Source: Peribacillus sp. ACCC06369 (lineage in GTDB: Bacteria > Bacillota > Bacilli > Bacillales > DSM-1321). From it: 64,000 nucleotides of DNA. Below, piece by piece: positions 18,219 to 26,094 of the stretch. A model generated the notes under the pieces. It was not told the DNA's origin and did not search any database. It saw nothing but the letters and a program-made list of their open reading frames with translations. Location: assembly GCF_030348945.1 (NCBI RefSeq), contig NZ_JAUCEN010000002.1, positions 1,116,001 through 1,180,000 of the forward strand, read 5' to 3'. Position numbers and translations under genes: made by a program. Position 1 is the stretch's first letter, and every line of letters begins with the position of its first letter.

Positions 18219-18266
18219 ATGATCACCACGAAGGTTTTTCGATCATTATATGCAGAGCCGTCAAGA

Positions 18267-18295
18267 AAGGGGCGTTACAAATTTGCAACGCCCTT
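18267..18295 (-). terminator. Terminator of the small membrane protein gene
   Basis: On the minus strand AGGGCGTT pairs with AACGCCCCT around a 10-base loop, followed by TTCTTG. It lies just after the 56-aa gene and before the DUF2515 gene. Confidence 0.6.
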
Positions 18296-18313
18296 GATGG
18301 TTTTCTTTTGTCA

Positions 18314-18484
18314 TCAGTTATTTTTCTTCTTCTTTTCCCTGTACAATAAAATATAATAAACTATCCAGAAAAGTATCACAGGAATGAAGGATAACGGTCT
18401 ATATTGGACCGGTACGGCAAATAAGATGAAAATGGATGAAAGTAAAAAGGGAACCGCCAGGAGTATATATTTTCTCCAGTGCAT
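18314..18484 (-). CDS. Small two-helix membrane protein (56 aa)
   Basis: A 56-codon ORF encoding MHWRKYILLAVPFLLSSIF, then a short polar turn (VQYRPLSF), a second hydrophobic helix (IPVILFWIVYYILLY) and a basic tail REKKKKNN. The positive tail and N-terminal Arg/Lys predict both ends in the cytoplasm. GGAGG sits eight bases before the ATG, and a terminator follows the stop, so it is a credible monocistronic gene. It is divergent from the bmr leader, about 155 bp away. I do not recognise the family. Confidence 0.6.
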   Translation of the reverse strand: MHWRKYILLAVPFLLSSIFILFAVPVQYRPLSFIPVILFWIVYYILLYREKKKKNN

Positions 18485-18560
18485 ATGCTGAACCTCCTTA
18501 GGTAAACGTCATTCTTATAAGAATAAAGGATTATCCATCAATAATCTAGAAAAGTCACAA

Positions 18561-18589
18561 TTGACAAAAATATACACACGTAGTAATCT
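18561..18589 (+). promoter_or_regulatory. Probable promoter of the bmr leader transcript
   Basis: A consensus -35 TTGACA at 18561-18566 is followed after 17 bases by a weak -10 TAATCT (18584-18589). An alternative -10, AGTAAT, lies two bases earlier. It lies 50 bases upstream of the leader-peptide ribosome-binding site. Confidence 0.5.
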
Positions 18590-18641
18590 TTAAACATAAG
18601 TTAAAAATTACCATTAATCAATGTAAAAGGAGGCGAACGTC

Positions 18642-18719
18642 ATGACTAAATCAGTTAAGCATATGGATGTTACAACCGAATATCATACGTCCGCCTGCCC
18701 TGAGGCTTTGTCGTTCTAG
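18642..18719 (+). CDS. Leader peptide of the bmrCD attenuator (BmrB-like, 25 aa)
   Basis: A 25-codon ORF (starts MTKSVKHMDVTTEYH) has a near-perfect AAAGGAGG eight bases before its ATG, far better than chance. It is followed by three RNA hairpins and then the multidrug transporter genes. In B. subtilis the homologous bmrCD operon is known to be preceded by the leader ORF bmrB, whose translation responds to ribosome-targeting antibiotics and relieves termination. By position this is the same device, although the peptide is shorter than the product I recall for bmrB. The call rests on position, ribosome-binding site and hairpins. Confidence 0.7.
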   Translation: MTKSVKHMDVTTEYHTSACPEALSF

Positions 18720-18752
18720 ACAAAGGATTGAGAACGTGTTCATTCATCATTT

Positions 18753-18842
18753 AAGCGCAGGTTGTGGAATTTTCGCGGCCTGCGCTTTTATATGTGTTCT
18801 TACACATCTAAAAAAGCTTCCGCTAATTGGCGGAGGCTTTTT
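18753..18842 (+). promoter_or_regulatory. Attenuator region upstream of bmrCD
   Basis: Three stem-loops follow the leader ORF. The first is AAGCGCAGG/CCTGCGCTT (18753-18787), and the second is ATGTGT/ACACAT (18792-18807). The third has 13-bp arms, AAAAAGCTTCCGC (18811-18823) and GCGGAGGCTTTTT (18830-18842), and has the form of an intrinsic terminator. Ribosome stalling on the leader ORF could change which stems form and let transcription reach bmrC. Confidence 0.7.
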
Positions 18843-18902
18843 GGCATTTGGGATTCAGGTGCAATAGCATCCTTTCCATATAAAAGATAGGAGGAATTTT
18901 AA

Positions 18903-18959
18903 ATGAGACAAAAGAAATTGGGAATCTTACTGCACCCCGGAGATCCAGAAAGCGGTTAG
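18903..18959 (+). CDS. Second very short ORF (18 aa) between attenuator and bmrC
   Basis: An 18-codon ORF (MRQKKLGILLHPGDPESG) is preceded by AGGAGG at a normal distance and ends 36 bases before bmrC. It may be a second leader peptide, a coupling ORF or the remnant of a longer gene. The ribosome-binding site is good, but length alone gives little support. Confidence 0.35.
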   Translation: MRQKKLGILLHPGDPESG

Positions 18960-18995
18960 CGAAGGGAAAGGTTTGAACAAAAGGGAGGGGAATTC

Positions 18996-20747
18996 ATGCT
19001 TGCGATTTTTAAAAAGCTGTCCTGGTTCTTTAAAGAACAGTGGCGGCGTTATACCTTGGCCATTTTATTCCTATGTCTAGTGAATATCTTGGAGGTCATC
19101 CCGCCAAAATTAGTCGGGAATGCCATCGATGATATGAACAGTGGAAGCATGACGCAGGAAGATGTCATGAAATACGTTATTTATTTGCTCCTGGTACTGA
19201 GCGGCAGCTACCTATTTGGGTACTTATGGAGTTATCTGTTATTCGGCGGCGGAAACTTGGCCGAACGAAAACTAAGGTCCGGATTTATGGGCCATTTGCT
19301 GAAAATGACGCCGACTTTTTATGAAAAAAACCGTACTGGGGATTTAATGGCAAGGGCAACCAATGATTTAAAGGCAATATCCCTCACAGCTGGTTTCGGG
19401 ATATTGACGCTCGTTGATGCGGTGCTGTTCACCATTACAGTTGTGGTCATGATGGGAGCCACCATCAGCTGGCAGTTGACGATTGCGGCGGTGCTTCCAC
19501 TTCCGATCATGGCAGTGATGATGCAAATCTACGTGAAAAAAATTTACAAACGTTTTACTGATGCACAAGCTGCCTTTGGTACTTTAAATGACAAGGTCCT
19601 GGAATCCATTTCAGGTATCCGTGTCATCCGGGCTTATGTCCAGGAACGGGAGGATGAAAAACGATTTGATGATATGACGGAGGATGTATATCGCAAAAAT
19701 CTCGCCGTGGCAAGAATCGACGCCCTCTTTGATCCAACGATCAGCATTATCATCGGAATCAGTTATTTAATCGGTTTGGGCTATGGGGCTTATCTTGTTT
19801 TTCAACAGGCCATAACTCTTGGCGGACTGGTTTCGTTCAATGTTTACCTAGGCATGTTAATTTGGCCGATGATCGCGGTGGGTGAACTGATCAATGTCAT
19901 GCAAAGGGGAAATGCTTCGCTGGATCGTGTTCAAGATACCCTTTCATATGAAGCGGATGTGAAGAACCCATTGGGTTTGGAGAGTATTCCTAATCCGGAA
20001 AATATCGAATTCAATCAAGTGTTTTTTACATACCCTTCCTCTTCAGTAGTCAATCTATCCAATATTTCCGTACAGCTTGAGCGTGGTCAAACATTGGGTA
20101 TCGTCGGGAAAACAGGAAGTGGTAAAACGACATTCGTGAAGCAATTGCTACGGGAATATCCTTTAGGAACAGGAGAAATTGCTTTTGCAGGAATTCCGTT
20201 GGAGCAACTGGATCTGGAAGATATTCGTAACTGGATCGGTTACGTTCCACAGGACCATTTTTTATTCTCGAAGTCTGTTAGGGAAAATATCTTATTCGGT
20301 AAAATGGATGCAACTGAAGATGAACTGGCTGAAGCTATCCGGCTTGCGGATTTTGAGAAGGACTTAATGATGCTGCCCAACCGTCTTGAGACACTCGTCG
20401 GTGAGAAAGGTGTCGCTCTATCTGGAGGGCAAAAGCAGAGGATCTCGATTGCCAGGGCACTGATCAAAAATCCAGAAATCCTTATATTGGATGATTCCTT
20501 ATCCGCTGTAGATGCGAAAACGGAAACGACCATCATCGAAAACATTCAAAATGAACGGGCAGGGAAAACGACCATCATCACAACACATCGCTTATCAGCC
20601 GTTCAGCACGCGGATAGGATTATCGTGTTGGACAGTGGAGAGATCATCGAAGAGGGGACTCACGGAGATTTACTGCAGAATAATGGCTGGTATAGGGAGC
20701 AATACGATCGACAGCAGGTTGACCAAGGGACGGAGGTGAAGGCATGA
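18996..20747 (+). CDS. bmrC: Multidrug ABC exporter half-transporter BmrC (YheI)
   Basis: A 583-aa exporter subunit with six N-terminal membrane helices and a C-terminal nucleotide-binding domain. Walker A GKTGSGKTT begins near residue 371, the signature is LSGGQ, and Walker B is ILILDDSLSAVD. The position of the catalytic Glu is Asp500, the degenerate state known for BmrC. It pairs with BmrD, whose gene overlaps its 3' end by four bases (ATGA), to form a heterodimer that expels drugs. GGGAGGGG precedes the ATG. Length and order match B. subtilis bmrC-bmrD (yheI-yheH). The leader attenuator upstream is its likely control. Confidence 0.92.
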   Translation: MLAIFKKLSWFFKEQWRRYTLAILFLCLVNILEVIPPKLVGNAIDDMNSGSMTQEDVMKYVIYLLLVLSGSYLFGYLWSYLLFGGGNLAERKLRSGFMGHLLKMTPTFYEKNRTGDLMARATNDLKAISLTAGFGILTLVDAVLFTITVVVMMGATISWQLTIAAVLPLPIMAVMMQIYVKKIYKRFTDAQAAFGTLNDKVLESISGIRVIRAYVQEREDEKRFDDMTEDVYRKNLAVARIDALFDPTISIIIGISYLIGLGYGAYLVFQQAITLGGLVSFNVYLGMLIWPMIAVGELINVMQRGNASLDRVQDTLSYEADVKNPLGLESIPNPENIEFNQVFFTYPSSSVVNLSNISVQLERGQTLGIVGKTGSGKTTFVKQLLREYPLGTGEIAFAGIPLEQLDLEDIRNWIGYVPQDHFLFSKSVRENILFGKMDATEDELAEAIRLADFEKDLMMLPNRLETLVGEKGVALSGGQKQRISIARALIKNPEILILDDSLSAVDAKTETTIIENIQNERAGKTTIITTHRLSAVQHADRIIVLDSGEIIEEGTHGDLLQNNGWYREQYDRQQVDQGTEVKA

Positions 20748-22762
20748 AGGTCGTAAAGAAACTTTTTAATTATGCTGCACTATATAAAAAATTAATCATT
20801 GGCGCCCTGATCATGCTGGCACTTTCGGTAGCCGCCGATTTGACGGGTCCATTCGTTGCCAAGAAAATCATCGATTCACATATCCTTGGGATCGAATCCT
20901 CCTGGTATGAAACGGTTAAAGGAAAAGATGCTGTTAAGTATGATGAAAATTGGTATAAACGGGCCGATTACTTTAATGAAGGTGAGAAGAAAGGCAGGGA
21001 AGTCCGCGTTTTGCAGGTTGGCAATCAATTTGTCTTCGTAGATGAAGCCGTGCCTATGGATGGCCGAAGAAGCTTGGAGAACCAATCGTTGATCATCAAG
21101 AAAGACGGGAAAGAGCAACGGGTGCAAGCGGTTAAATTGACGAGTCAGGAAGTGATGCGGTTTTATCAACCGGAAATTCCGCGGATCTTTAAGCTTGTGG
21201 CTTTTTATTTTGGCCTTGTCATCATTTCCTCCATTTTTCAATATGGGCAGAGTTTTTATTTGCAGAAAGCGGCAAACCGAATCATTCAAAAGATGCGAAA
21301 TGATATTTTTACGCATATTTCCCGTTTACCGATACGCTATTTCGATAACATGCCAGCGGGAAAAGTGGTAGCCAGGGTAACTAATGATACGGAAGCGATC
21401 CGGGAATTATATGTAACGGTGCTCGCCAACTTCTTCTCGAGCACGATTAATATCTTCGGCGTTCTGATTGCTTTGTACATTCTGGATGCACGTGTCGGTA
21501 CCATTGGCCTTTTACTCATTCCGATCATCGTTATCTGGACGACGGTATACCGTAAATTCGCCTCAAAATATAATCACATCATTCGGGAACGGGTCAGCGA
21601 TATTAATGGGATGATCAATGAATCCATTTCTGGAATGAGCATCATTCAGGCATTTGGACGTGAAAAGGAGACGAAGCAATCTTTTGAAAATTTGAACCAG
21701 GAGCACTATTCCTATCAAAATAAAATGCTCCATTTGAATTCGTTGACGGGTGGAAACTTAATTGGTGTCATTAAAGTTCTGGCGCTAGTGGCATTCGTCT
21801 GGTATTTCGGGGGGATTTCCCTTACAGCGAGTTCAGCCATTTCTTTAGGGATGATGTATGCAATTGTTGATTTGATCAGCCGCCTGCTTCATCCGCTTCA
21901 CGGAATCGTCAATCAGTTCGCTAACCTAGAACAGGCACTTGTTGCAGGGGAGCGGGCATTCAGTTTATTGGATGAGCAGGGATTGGCAGTCAGTGATGAA
22001 AACATATCCAGATACAAAGGAAACGTGCAATTCGAAAATGTTTCTTTTGGCTATAAGGATAATGAATATGTGTTAAGGGACATTTCCTTCTCAGCTAAGC
22101 AAGGGGAAACGATCGCTTTAGTTGGCCATACTGGATCAGGAAAAAGTTCCATAATGAATTTATTGTTCCGTTTTTATGACAGTAGTGAAGGGCAAATCAA
22201 AATTGACGGAAGAAATATTTTGGATATTCCCCATCAAACGCTTAGGGAGCATATGGGAATCGTCCTCCAGGATCCCTATTTATTTACTGGCACCATCGCT
22301 TCCAATATCAGTCTGAATCATAAAGGCATCACAAGGGAAATGGTTGAAAAATCATTAAGGGATGTAGGGGGCGACAAAGTGCTGAAGCATCTTCCTTTAG
22401 GGCTAGATGAACCTGTGATTGAAAAAGGAGGAACGTTGTCTTCTGGACAGCGGCAGCTAATCTCTTTTGCACGTGCTCTTGCATTCAATCCGGCGATATT
22501 GATTTTGGATGAAGCGACGGCAAGCATCGACACAGAAACCGAGGCAATTATCCAGAAGGGAATGGAAGTGCTGAAAAAAGGGAGAACGACCTTCATCATT
22601 GCACATAGACTCTCCACGATTAAAAATGCAGATCAAATTCTGGTACTGGATAAAGGTCGGATTGCTGAGCAAGGTACACATGAAGAATTAATGGAACTAA
22701 AAGGGAAGTACTATCAAATGTATGAGCTGCAGGCTGGGCCGCATAAAGGGATGGCCGGTTGA
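20744..22762 (+). CDS. bmrD: Multidrug ABC exporter half-transporter BmrD (YheH)
   Basis: A 672-aa exporter subunit, partner of BmrC. An insert of about 90 residues between the first two membrane helices (roughly residues 45-135) is the extracellular domain typical of BmrD. The ATPase domain has Walker A GHTGSGKSS, a noncanonical signature LSSGQ and an intact Walker B ILILDEATASID with catalytic Glu590. Together with BmrC's Asp500 this gives one degenerate and one active nucleotide site, as in known heterodimeric exporters. The start ATG overlaps the bmrC stop, so translation is coupled. A hairpin follows the gene. Confidence 0.93.
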   Translation: MKVVKKLFNYAALYKKLIIGALIMLALSVAADLTGPFVAKKIIDSHILGIESSWYETVKGKDAVKYDENWYKRADYFNEGEKKGREVRVLQVGNQFVFVDEAVPMDGRRSLENQSLIIKKDGKEQRVQAVKLTSQEVMRFYQPEIPRIFKLVAFYFGLVIISSIFQYGQSFYLQKAANRIIQKMRNDIFTHISRLPIRYFDNMPAGKVVARVTNDTEAIRELYVTVLANFFSSTINIFGVLIALYILDARVGTIGLLLIPIIVIWTTVYRKFASKYNHIIRERVSDINGMINESISGMSIIQAFGREKETKQSFENLNQEHYSYQNKMLHLNSLTGGNLIGVIKVLALVAFVWYFGGISLTASSAISLGMMYAIVDLISRLLHPLHGIVNQFANLEQALVAGERAFSLLDEQGLAVSDENISRYKGNVQFENVSFGYKDNEYVLRDISFSAKQGETIALVGHTGSGKSSIMNLLFRFYDSSEGQIKIDGRNILDIPHQTLREHMGIVLQDPYLFTGTIASNISLNHKGITREMVEKSLRDVGGDKVLKHLPLGLDEPVIEKGGTLSSGQRQLISFARALAFNPAILILDEATASIDTETEAIIQKGMEVLKKGRTTFIIAHRLSTIKNADQILVLDKGRIAEQGTHEELMELKGKYYQMYELQAGPHKGMAG

Positions 22763-22806
22763 AATACAATTGAATAAGTAAGGATAATCAAGATTAAACT
22801 ATTAAT

Positions 22807-22830
22807 GAAGGTGCCGTAATTGGCACCTTC
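22807..22830 (+). terminator. Hairpin at the end of bmrCD
   Basis: GAAGGTGCC and GGCACCTTC form a perfect 9-bp stem with a GTAATT loop 44 bases after bmrD. There is no T-run, so efficiency is uncertain. Confidence 0.55.
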
Positions 22831-22845
22831 AAGCACAATGCTTGA

Positions 22846-22866
22846 TAATAGTAATCATTACGCTTA
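22846..22866 (+). promoter_or_regulatory. Probable Zur operator upstream of type B L31
   Basis: A 21-bp near-palindrome is centred at 22856 with the perfect core GTAATCATTAC (22851-22861). Each half-site matches eight of ten positions of the Bacillus Zur consensus half AAATCGTAAT. It lies 34 bp before the L31 start and overlaps the likely promoter region (TTGATA at 22842). Type B L31 genes are known Zur targets. Confidence 0.7.
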
Positions 22867-22899
22867 ACATATACCTATACTAACGATGAGGTGATAATA

Positions 22900-23148
22900 G
22901 TGAAACAAGAAATACATCCCGATTATCGACAAGTAGTATTCATGGATACCAACAGCGGTTATAAATTCTTGACAGGTTCCACGAAAACATCCAATGAAAC
23001 GATCGAATGGGAAGACGGCCAAACGTATCCATTATTAAAAGTGGAGATCAGTTCAGATACGCACCCTTTTTATACTGGAAAGCAGAAGTTTGCTGAAAAA
23101 GGCGGACGAGTGGATCGCTTCCTGGATAAATATAATATGAAGAAATGA
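22900..23148 (+). CDS. rpmE2: Ribosomal protein L31, type B (zinc-independent)
   Basis: An 82-aa L31 paralogue starting [14 protein letters not shown], the usual type B opening. It contains no cysteine, so it lacks the zinc ribbon of type A L31. Under zinc starvation type B L31 replaces the zinc-containing form on the 50S subunit and frees zinc. The start is GTG at 22900, a few bases after TGAGGTGA; a GTG at 22891 overlaps that site. A probable Zur box lies upstream, and a terminator follows the stop. Confidence 0.92.
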   Translation: MKQEIHPDYRQVVFMDTNSGYKFLTGSTKTSNETIEWEDGQTYPLLKVEISSDTHPFYTGKQKFAEKGGRVDRFLDKYNMKK

Positions 23149-23152
23149 GAGT

Positions 23153-23183
23153 AAGGCCGTCGGGAAATCGTTGGCCTTTTTTT
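23153..23183 (+). terminator. Terminator of the L31 gene
   Basis: AAGGCC (23153-23158) pairs with GGCCTT (23173-23178), followed by seven T residues. Confidence 0.7.
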
Positions 23184-23219
23184 ATGGATGGGTTTAACAA
23201 GAATTAAAATGATGCAAAC

Positions 23220-23249
23220 AAAAAGGGTGCCCATAAATATGGGGCACCC
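23220..23249 (-). terminator. Terminator of the metI-metC operon
   Basis: On the minus strand GGGTGCCC and GGGCACCC pair around a short loop, followed by TTTTT. It lies nine bases beyond the metC stop codon. Confidence 0.8.
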
Positions 23250-23258
23250 ATCCTTTTT

Positions 23259-24440
23259 TCATTTCGCAGCAATTGCTTCGCCTTTTGCAATATTTACAAG
23301 GGCCGCATCGAAGTCCTTGATTAAATCGTCCGGATTTTCAAGTCCGACAGAGAGACGAAGCAAGCTGTTCGTGATGCCCCGCTTTTCCCTTTCATCAGCA
23401 GGCATGGCAGCGTGGGACATTTTGGCCGGGTAGGATAATATCGATTCGACAGCTCCAAGGCTTACGGCAAAAACAGGAAGCTCGACAGAGTTCACGAAAG
23501 AGCGGAAGACTTCTTCGCTTTCCAATTCAAATGATAGGACCGCCCCGGCTCCAAGTGACTGGCCTTCCTGGATGGCGTGCTGTGGATGATCTGCTAGGCC
23601 GGGATAATACACTTTTTTAACCAAGGGCTGCTTCTTTAAGTAGGCGGCAATCTTTTCTGCCCCTTTTTGGGAGTGCTCCATTCTAACGGACAAGGTCTTC
23701 AGACCTCTCATTACTAGCCAGGCGTCCTGGACACCAAGAACCGCTCCAAAGGAGTTTTGGAGGGAACCGAGTCTTACTGCCAATTCAGGATCTTTCACTA
23801 CAGCAAGTCCAGCTACCACATCACTATGTCCGGATAAAAACTTCGTCGCGCTATGAAGGACAACATCAGCGCCCAGATTCAGTGGTTTCTGTAATGCTGG
23901 CGTCAAGAATGTATTATCAACAAAACTTAAGGCCCCGGCTGTTTTTGCGATATCACATACGGCTTTAATATCGGTCACTTTAAGTAATGGATTTGAAGGC
24001 GTTTCGATGTATATGGCACTCGTATTTGGCTTAATGGCCGCTTTGACGCTTTCAAGGTCCGTCATGTCAACGAAAGTATGCTCAATATTGAAACGTGTCA
24101 AAACACTTGTGACCATCCTGAACGTTCCGCCATACACATCTTCGGAAATGACGATATGGTCTCCGGCAGACAACAGTAGGAAAGCTGTTGAAATGGCTGC
24201 CATACCTGATGAAAAGGCAAAACCGTGTGTACCTTCCTCAAGTTCGGCAATGATATCTTCCAGCGCTTCGCGAGTTGGGTTCCCGCTTCTGCTGTAATCA
24301 TATTTACCGAATTGATCGATATCGGATTGATGGAAAGTGGAAGCGTGCTGAATGGGGACGCTCACACCGCCTGTTGCCGAATCGAATTTATGTTGATTAT
24401 GGAGTAATTTGGTTTCAAAGCTAAAATCATGATCGGTCAT
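23259..24440 (-). CDS. metC: Cystathionine beta-lyase (Cys/Met PLP family)
   Basis: A 393-aa fold-type I PLP enzyme that cleaves cystathionine to homocysteine. YDYSRSGNPTR near residue 48, SSGMAAI near residue 78, and the PLP lysine in HSATKFLSGHSD are visible. The C-terminal RLSVGLENPDDLI is family-typical. Its start overlaps the metI stop by four bases (ATGA). The operon lies behind an S-box riboswitch, so it is expressed when S-adenosylmethionine is low. MetC and cystathionine gamma-lyase (MccB) are hard to separate by sequence; the metI partner and S-box favour MetC. Confidence 0.88.
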   Translation of the reverse strand: MTDHDFSFETKLLHNQHKFDSATGGVSVPIQHASTFHQSDIDQFGKYDYSRSGNPTREALEDIIAELEEGTHGFAFSSGMAAISTAFLLLSAGDHIVISEDVYGGTFRMVTSVLTRFNIEHTFVDMTDLESVKAAIKPNTSAIYIETPSNPLLKVTDIKAVCDIAKTAGALSFVDNTFLTPALQKPLNLGADVVLHSATKFLSGHSDVVAGLAVVKDPELAVRLGSLQNSFGAVLGVQDAWLVMRGLKTLSVRMEHSQKGAEKIAAYLKKQPLVKKVYYPGLADHPQHAIQEGQSLGAGAVLSFELESEEVFRSFVNSVELPVFAVSLGAVESILSYPAKMSHAAMPADEREKRGITNSLLRLSVGLENPDDLIKDFDAALVNIAKGEAIAAK

Positions 24441-25549
24441 CGTAGTGCCTCCCTTTTTACGTGTGCGAATGCTTGCTGTAAATCCTGAATCAAATCGTCG
24501 CTGTCCTCAATGCCGACAGAGAAGCGAAGCAGGCGATTACAAACCCCATTGGCCGTTCTGACTTCAAGCGGTATATCGGCATGTGTTTGTGTAGCAGGAT
24601 AGGTGATGAAGCTTTCGACCCCTCCAAGGCTTTCTGCAAACGAAATTAATGAGAGTGATTGTAAAAATGGGTTGACCGCCGCTTCTTCAATGATGCGGAA
24701 GGAAATCATGCCGCCCCTACCGGGATACAATACGTCCGTAACACAATCATGTTCCGACAAGTAATCTACAAGTACCTTTGCATTCTTTTCATGACGCTCC
24801 ATCCGCAATGCCAGGGTTTTCATTCCGCGCATCAACAGCCAAGAATCAAAGGGGCTCAAGACAGCACCAGTACCATTATGATGGAAGGCAAGTGCATCAC
24901 ATAATTCCGCGCCGCTGGCCACGATCAGTCCGGCGAGCACATCATTATGACCACCGAGATACTTGGTAGCACTGTGAATCACAATATCCGCTCCAAGCAG
25001 GATGGGTTGTTGAATAAGAGGCGTGTAAAAAGTATTATCAACGATTAACAATAAATCAAATCGTTTGGCCAATGCGGCAACGGCGCTAATATCCGTTTGC
25101 TGCATAAGAGGGTTAGTGGGAGTTTCAATGAAGATGGCTTTCGTGTGAGGAGTGATGGCTTTTTCGATATCCTCCAAACAACAAGTGTTCACATAGTCAC
25201 ACTGCAACCCCCATTTCTTAAAACCTTGTTCTAACAGACGATATGTACCCCCATAAAGATCTTCGCTGACAATCCATGCATCACCTGATTTAAATAAGGC
25301 CAGTATAGTAGAAATGGCTGCCATTCCTGAACTGCAGGCATATCCTTGGTCGCCTTTTTCCAGATCGGCGATGGATCGTTCCAATAGTTGGCGTGTAGGA
25401 TTACCTGTCCTTGTGTAATCGAATCCAGTCGATTGACCGATTCCTTCGTGGCGAAAAGCAGTTGAAAAGTATACCGGCGGATTGACTGTTCCTGTCGCCG
25501 TTTCGCTGCGATTTCCTAATTGAGCAAGATATGTTTCAGTTTTGTACAT
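24437..25549 (-). CDS. metI: Cystathionine gamma-synthase / O-acetylhomoserine (thiol)-lyase
   Basis: A 370-aa PLP enzyme that joins an activated homoserine ester with cysteine (or sulfide) in methionine synthesis. Motifs include FDYTRTGNPTRQLLE, SSGMAAISTILALF, the PLP lysine in HSATKYLGGHND, and the C-terminal RLLRFSVGIEDSDDLI. It closely resembles B. subtilis MetI (YjcI). The ATG at 25549 is chosen by comparison with MetI; a GTG at 25558 has its AAAGGAG only two bases away. It is the first gene of metI-metC under a SAM-I riboswitch. Confidence 0.9.
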   Translation of the reverse strand: MYKTETYLAQLGNRSETATGTVNPPVYFSTAFRHEGIGQSTGFDYTRTGNPTRQLLERSIADLEKGDQGYACSSGMAAISTILALFKSGDAWIVSEDLYGGTYRLLEQGFKKWGLQCDYVNTCCLEDIEKAITPHTKAIFIETPTNPLMQQTDISAVAALAKRFDLLLIVDNTFYTPLIQQPILLGADIVIHSATKYLGGHNDVLAGLIVASGAELCDALAFHHNGTGAVLSPFDSWLLMRGMKTLALRMERHEKNAKVLVDYLSEHDCVTDVLYPGRGGMISFRIIEEAAVNPFLQSLSLISFAESLGGVESFITYPATQTHADIPLEVRTANGVCNRLLRFSVGIEDSDDLIQDLQQAFAHVKREALR

Positions 25550-25581
25550 AGTTTTCACTGCTCCTTTGAGTTATATAAAAT

Positions 25582-25748
25582 AAAAAAAGTCTTCTTTAAG
25601 AAGAAGACTTTGATTAAGTAGGGACGAGTCATTCTTCTTATCTTCCAAGTTCACAAACTTGTGGAATTAGCACCTTTTCATTGGTTTGAAACAAATGAAG
25701 GTTGCTGAGGTGTCATCGGGCCATTCCCTATACCTCTCTCGATAAGAG
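25582..25748 (-). promoter_or_regulatory. SAM-I (S-box) riboswitch controlling metI-metC
   Basis: On the minus strand the leader begins CTCTTATCGAGAGAGG, then has GGCCCGATGA, CAGCAACC and AAGGTGCTAATTCC, the hallmark conserved blocks of the S-box aptamer. It ends in a strong terminator (AAAGTCTTCTT/AAGAAGACTTT plus seven T residues) 33 bases before metI. SAM binding is expected to stabilise the terminator and shut off the operon. Confidence 0.95.
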
Positions 25749-26094
25749 TTTAGATTATTCAATTTCTTTTGAATTTACTATAAATACAAAATACTGTCAA
25801 GAACAAGTTTGATGGATTTTGCTTCGATGTTCATGACTAGGTCTATTGGAGCCTAGCGGTGTCAACACTTTACGTGTCTAAAAAAGAATATCCGGAATTT
25901 TCATGTGGTCAAGGATAATCCTGAATGATCCTGTTGAATTAATTGAATTTTTCAGAAAAAGGGGAGGCTTGGCCGGATATTTTTGCTTTAAAATAATAAA
26001 GTTTGTACAATGTAAGGAGAGAGAATAATACGACATTATTCATTTCATATACTTAAGGTCTTCGATGAATAGTGCAAACATAGGAGGAGAACAC

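Noticed and set aside
18667..18867. 66-codon ORF across the bmr attenuator hairpins
   Set aside because: It overlaps the leader ORF in another frame and reads through both terminator arms. It has no ribosome-binding site; the leader and hairpins explain the sequence.
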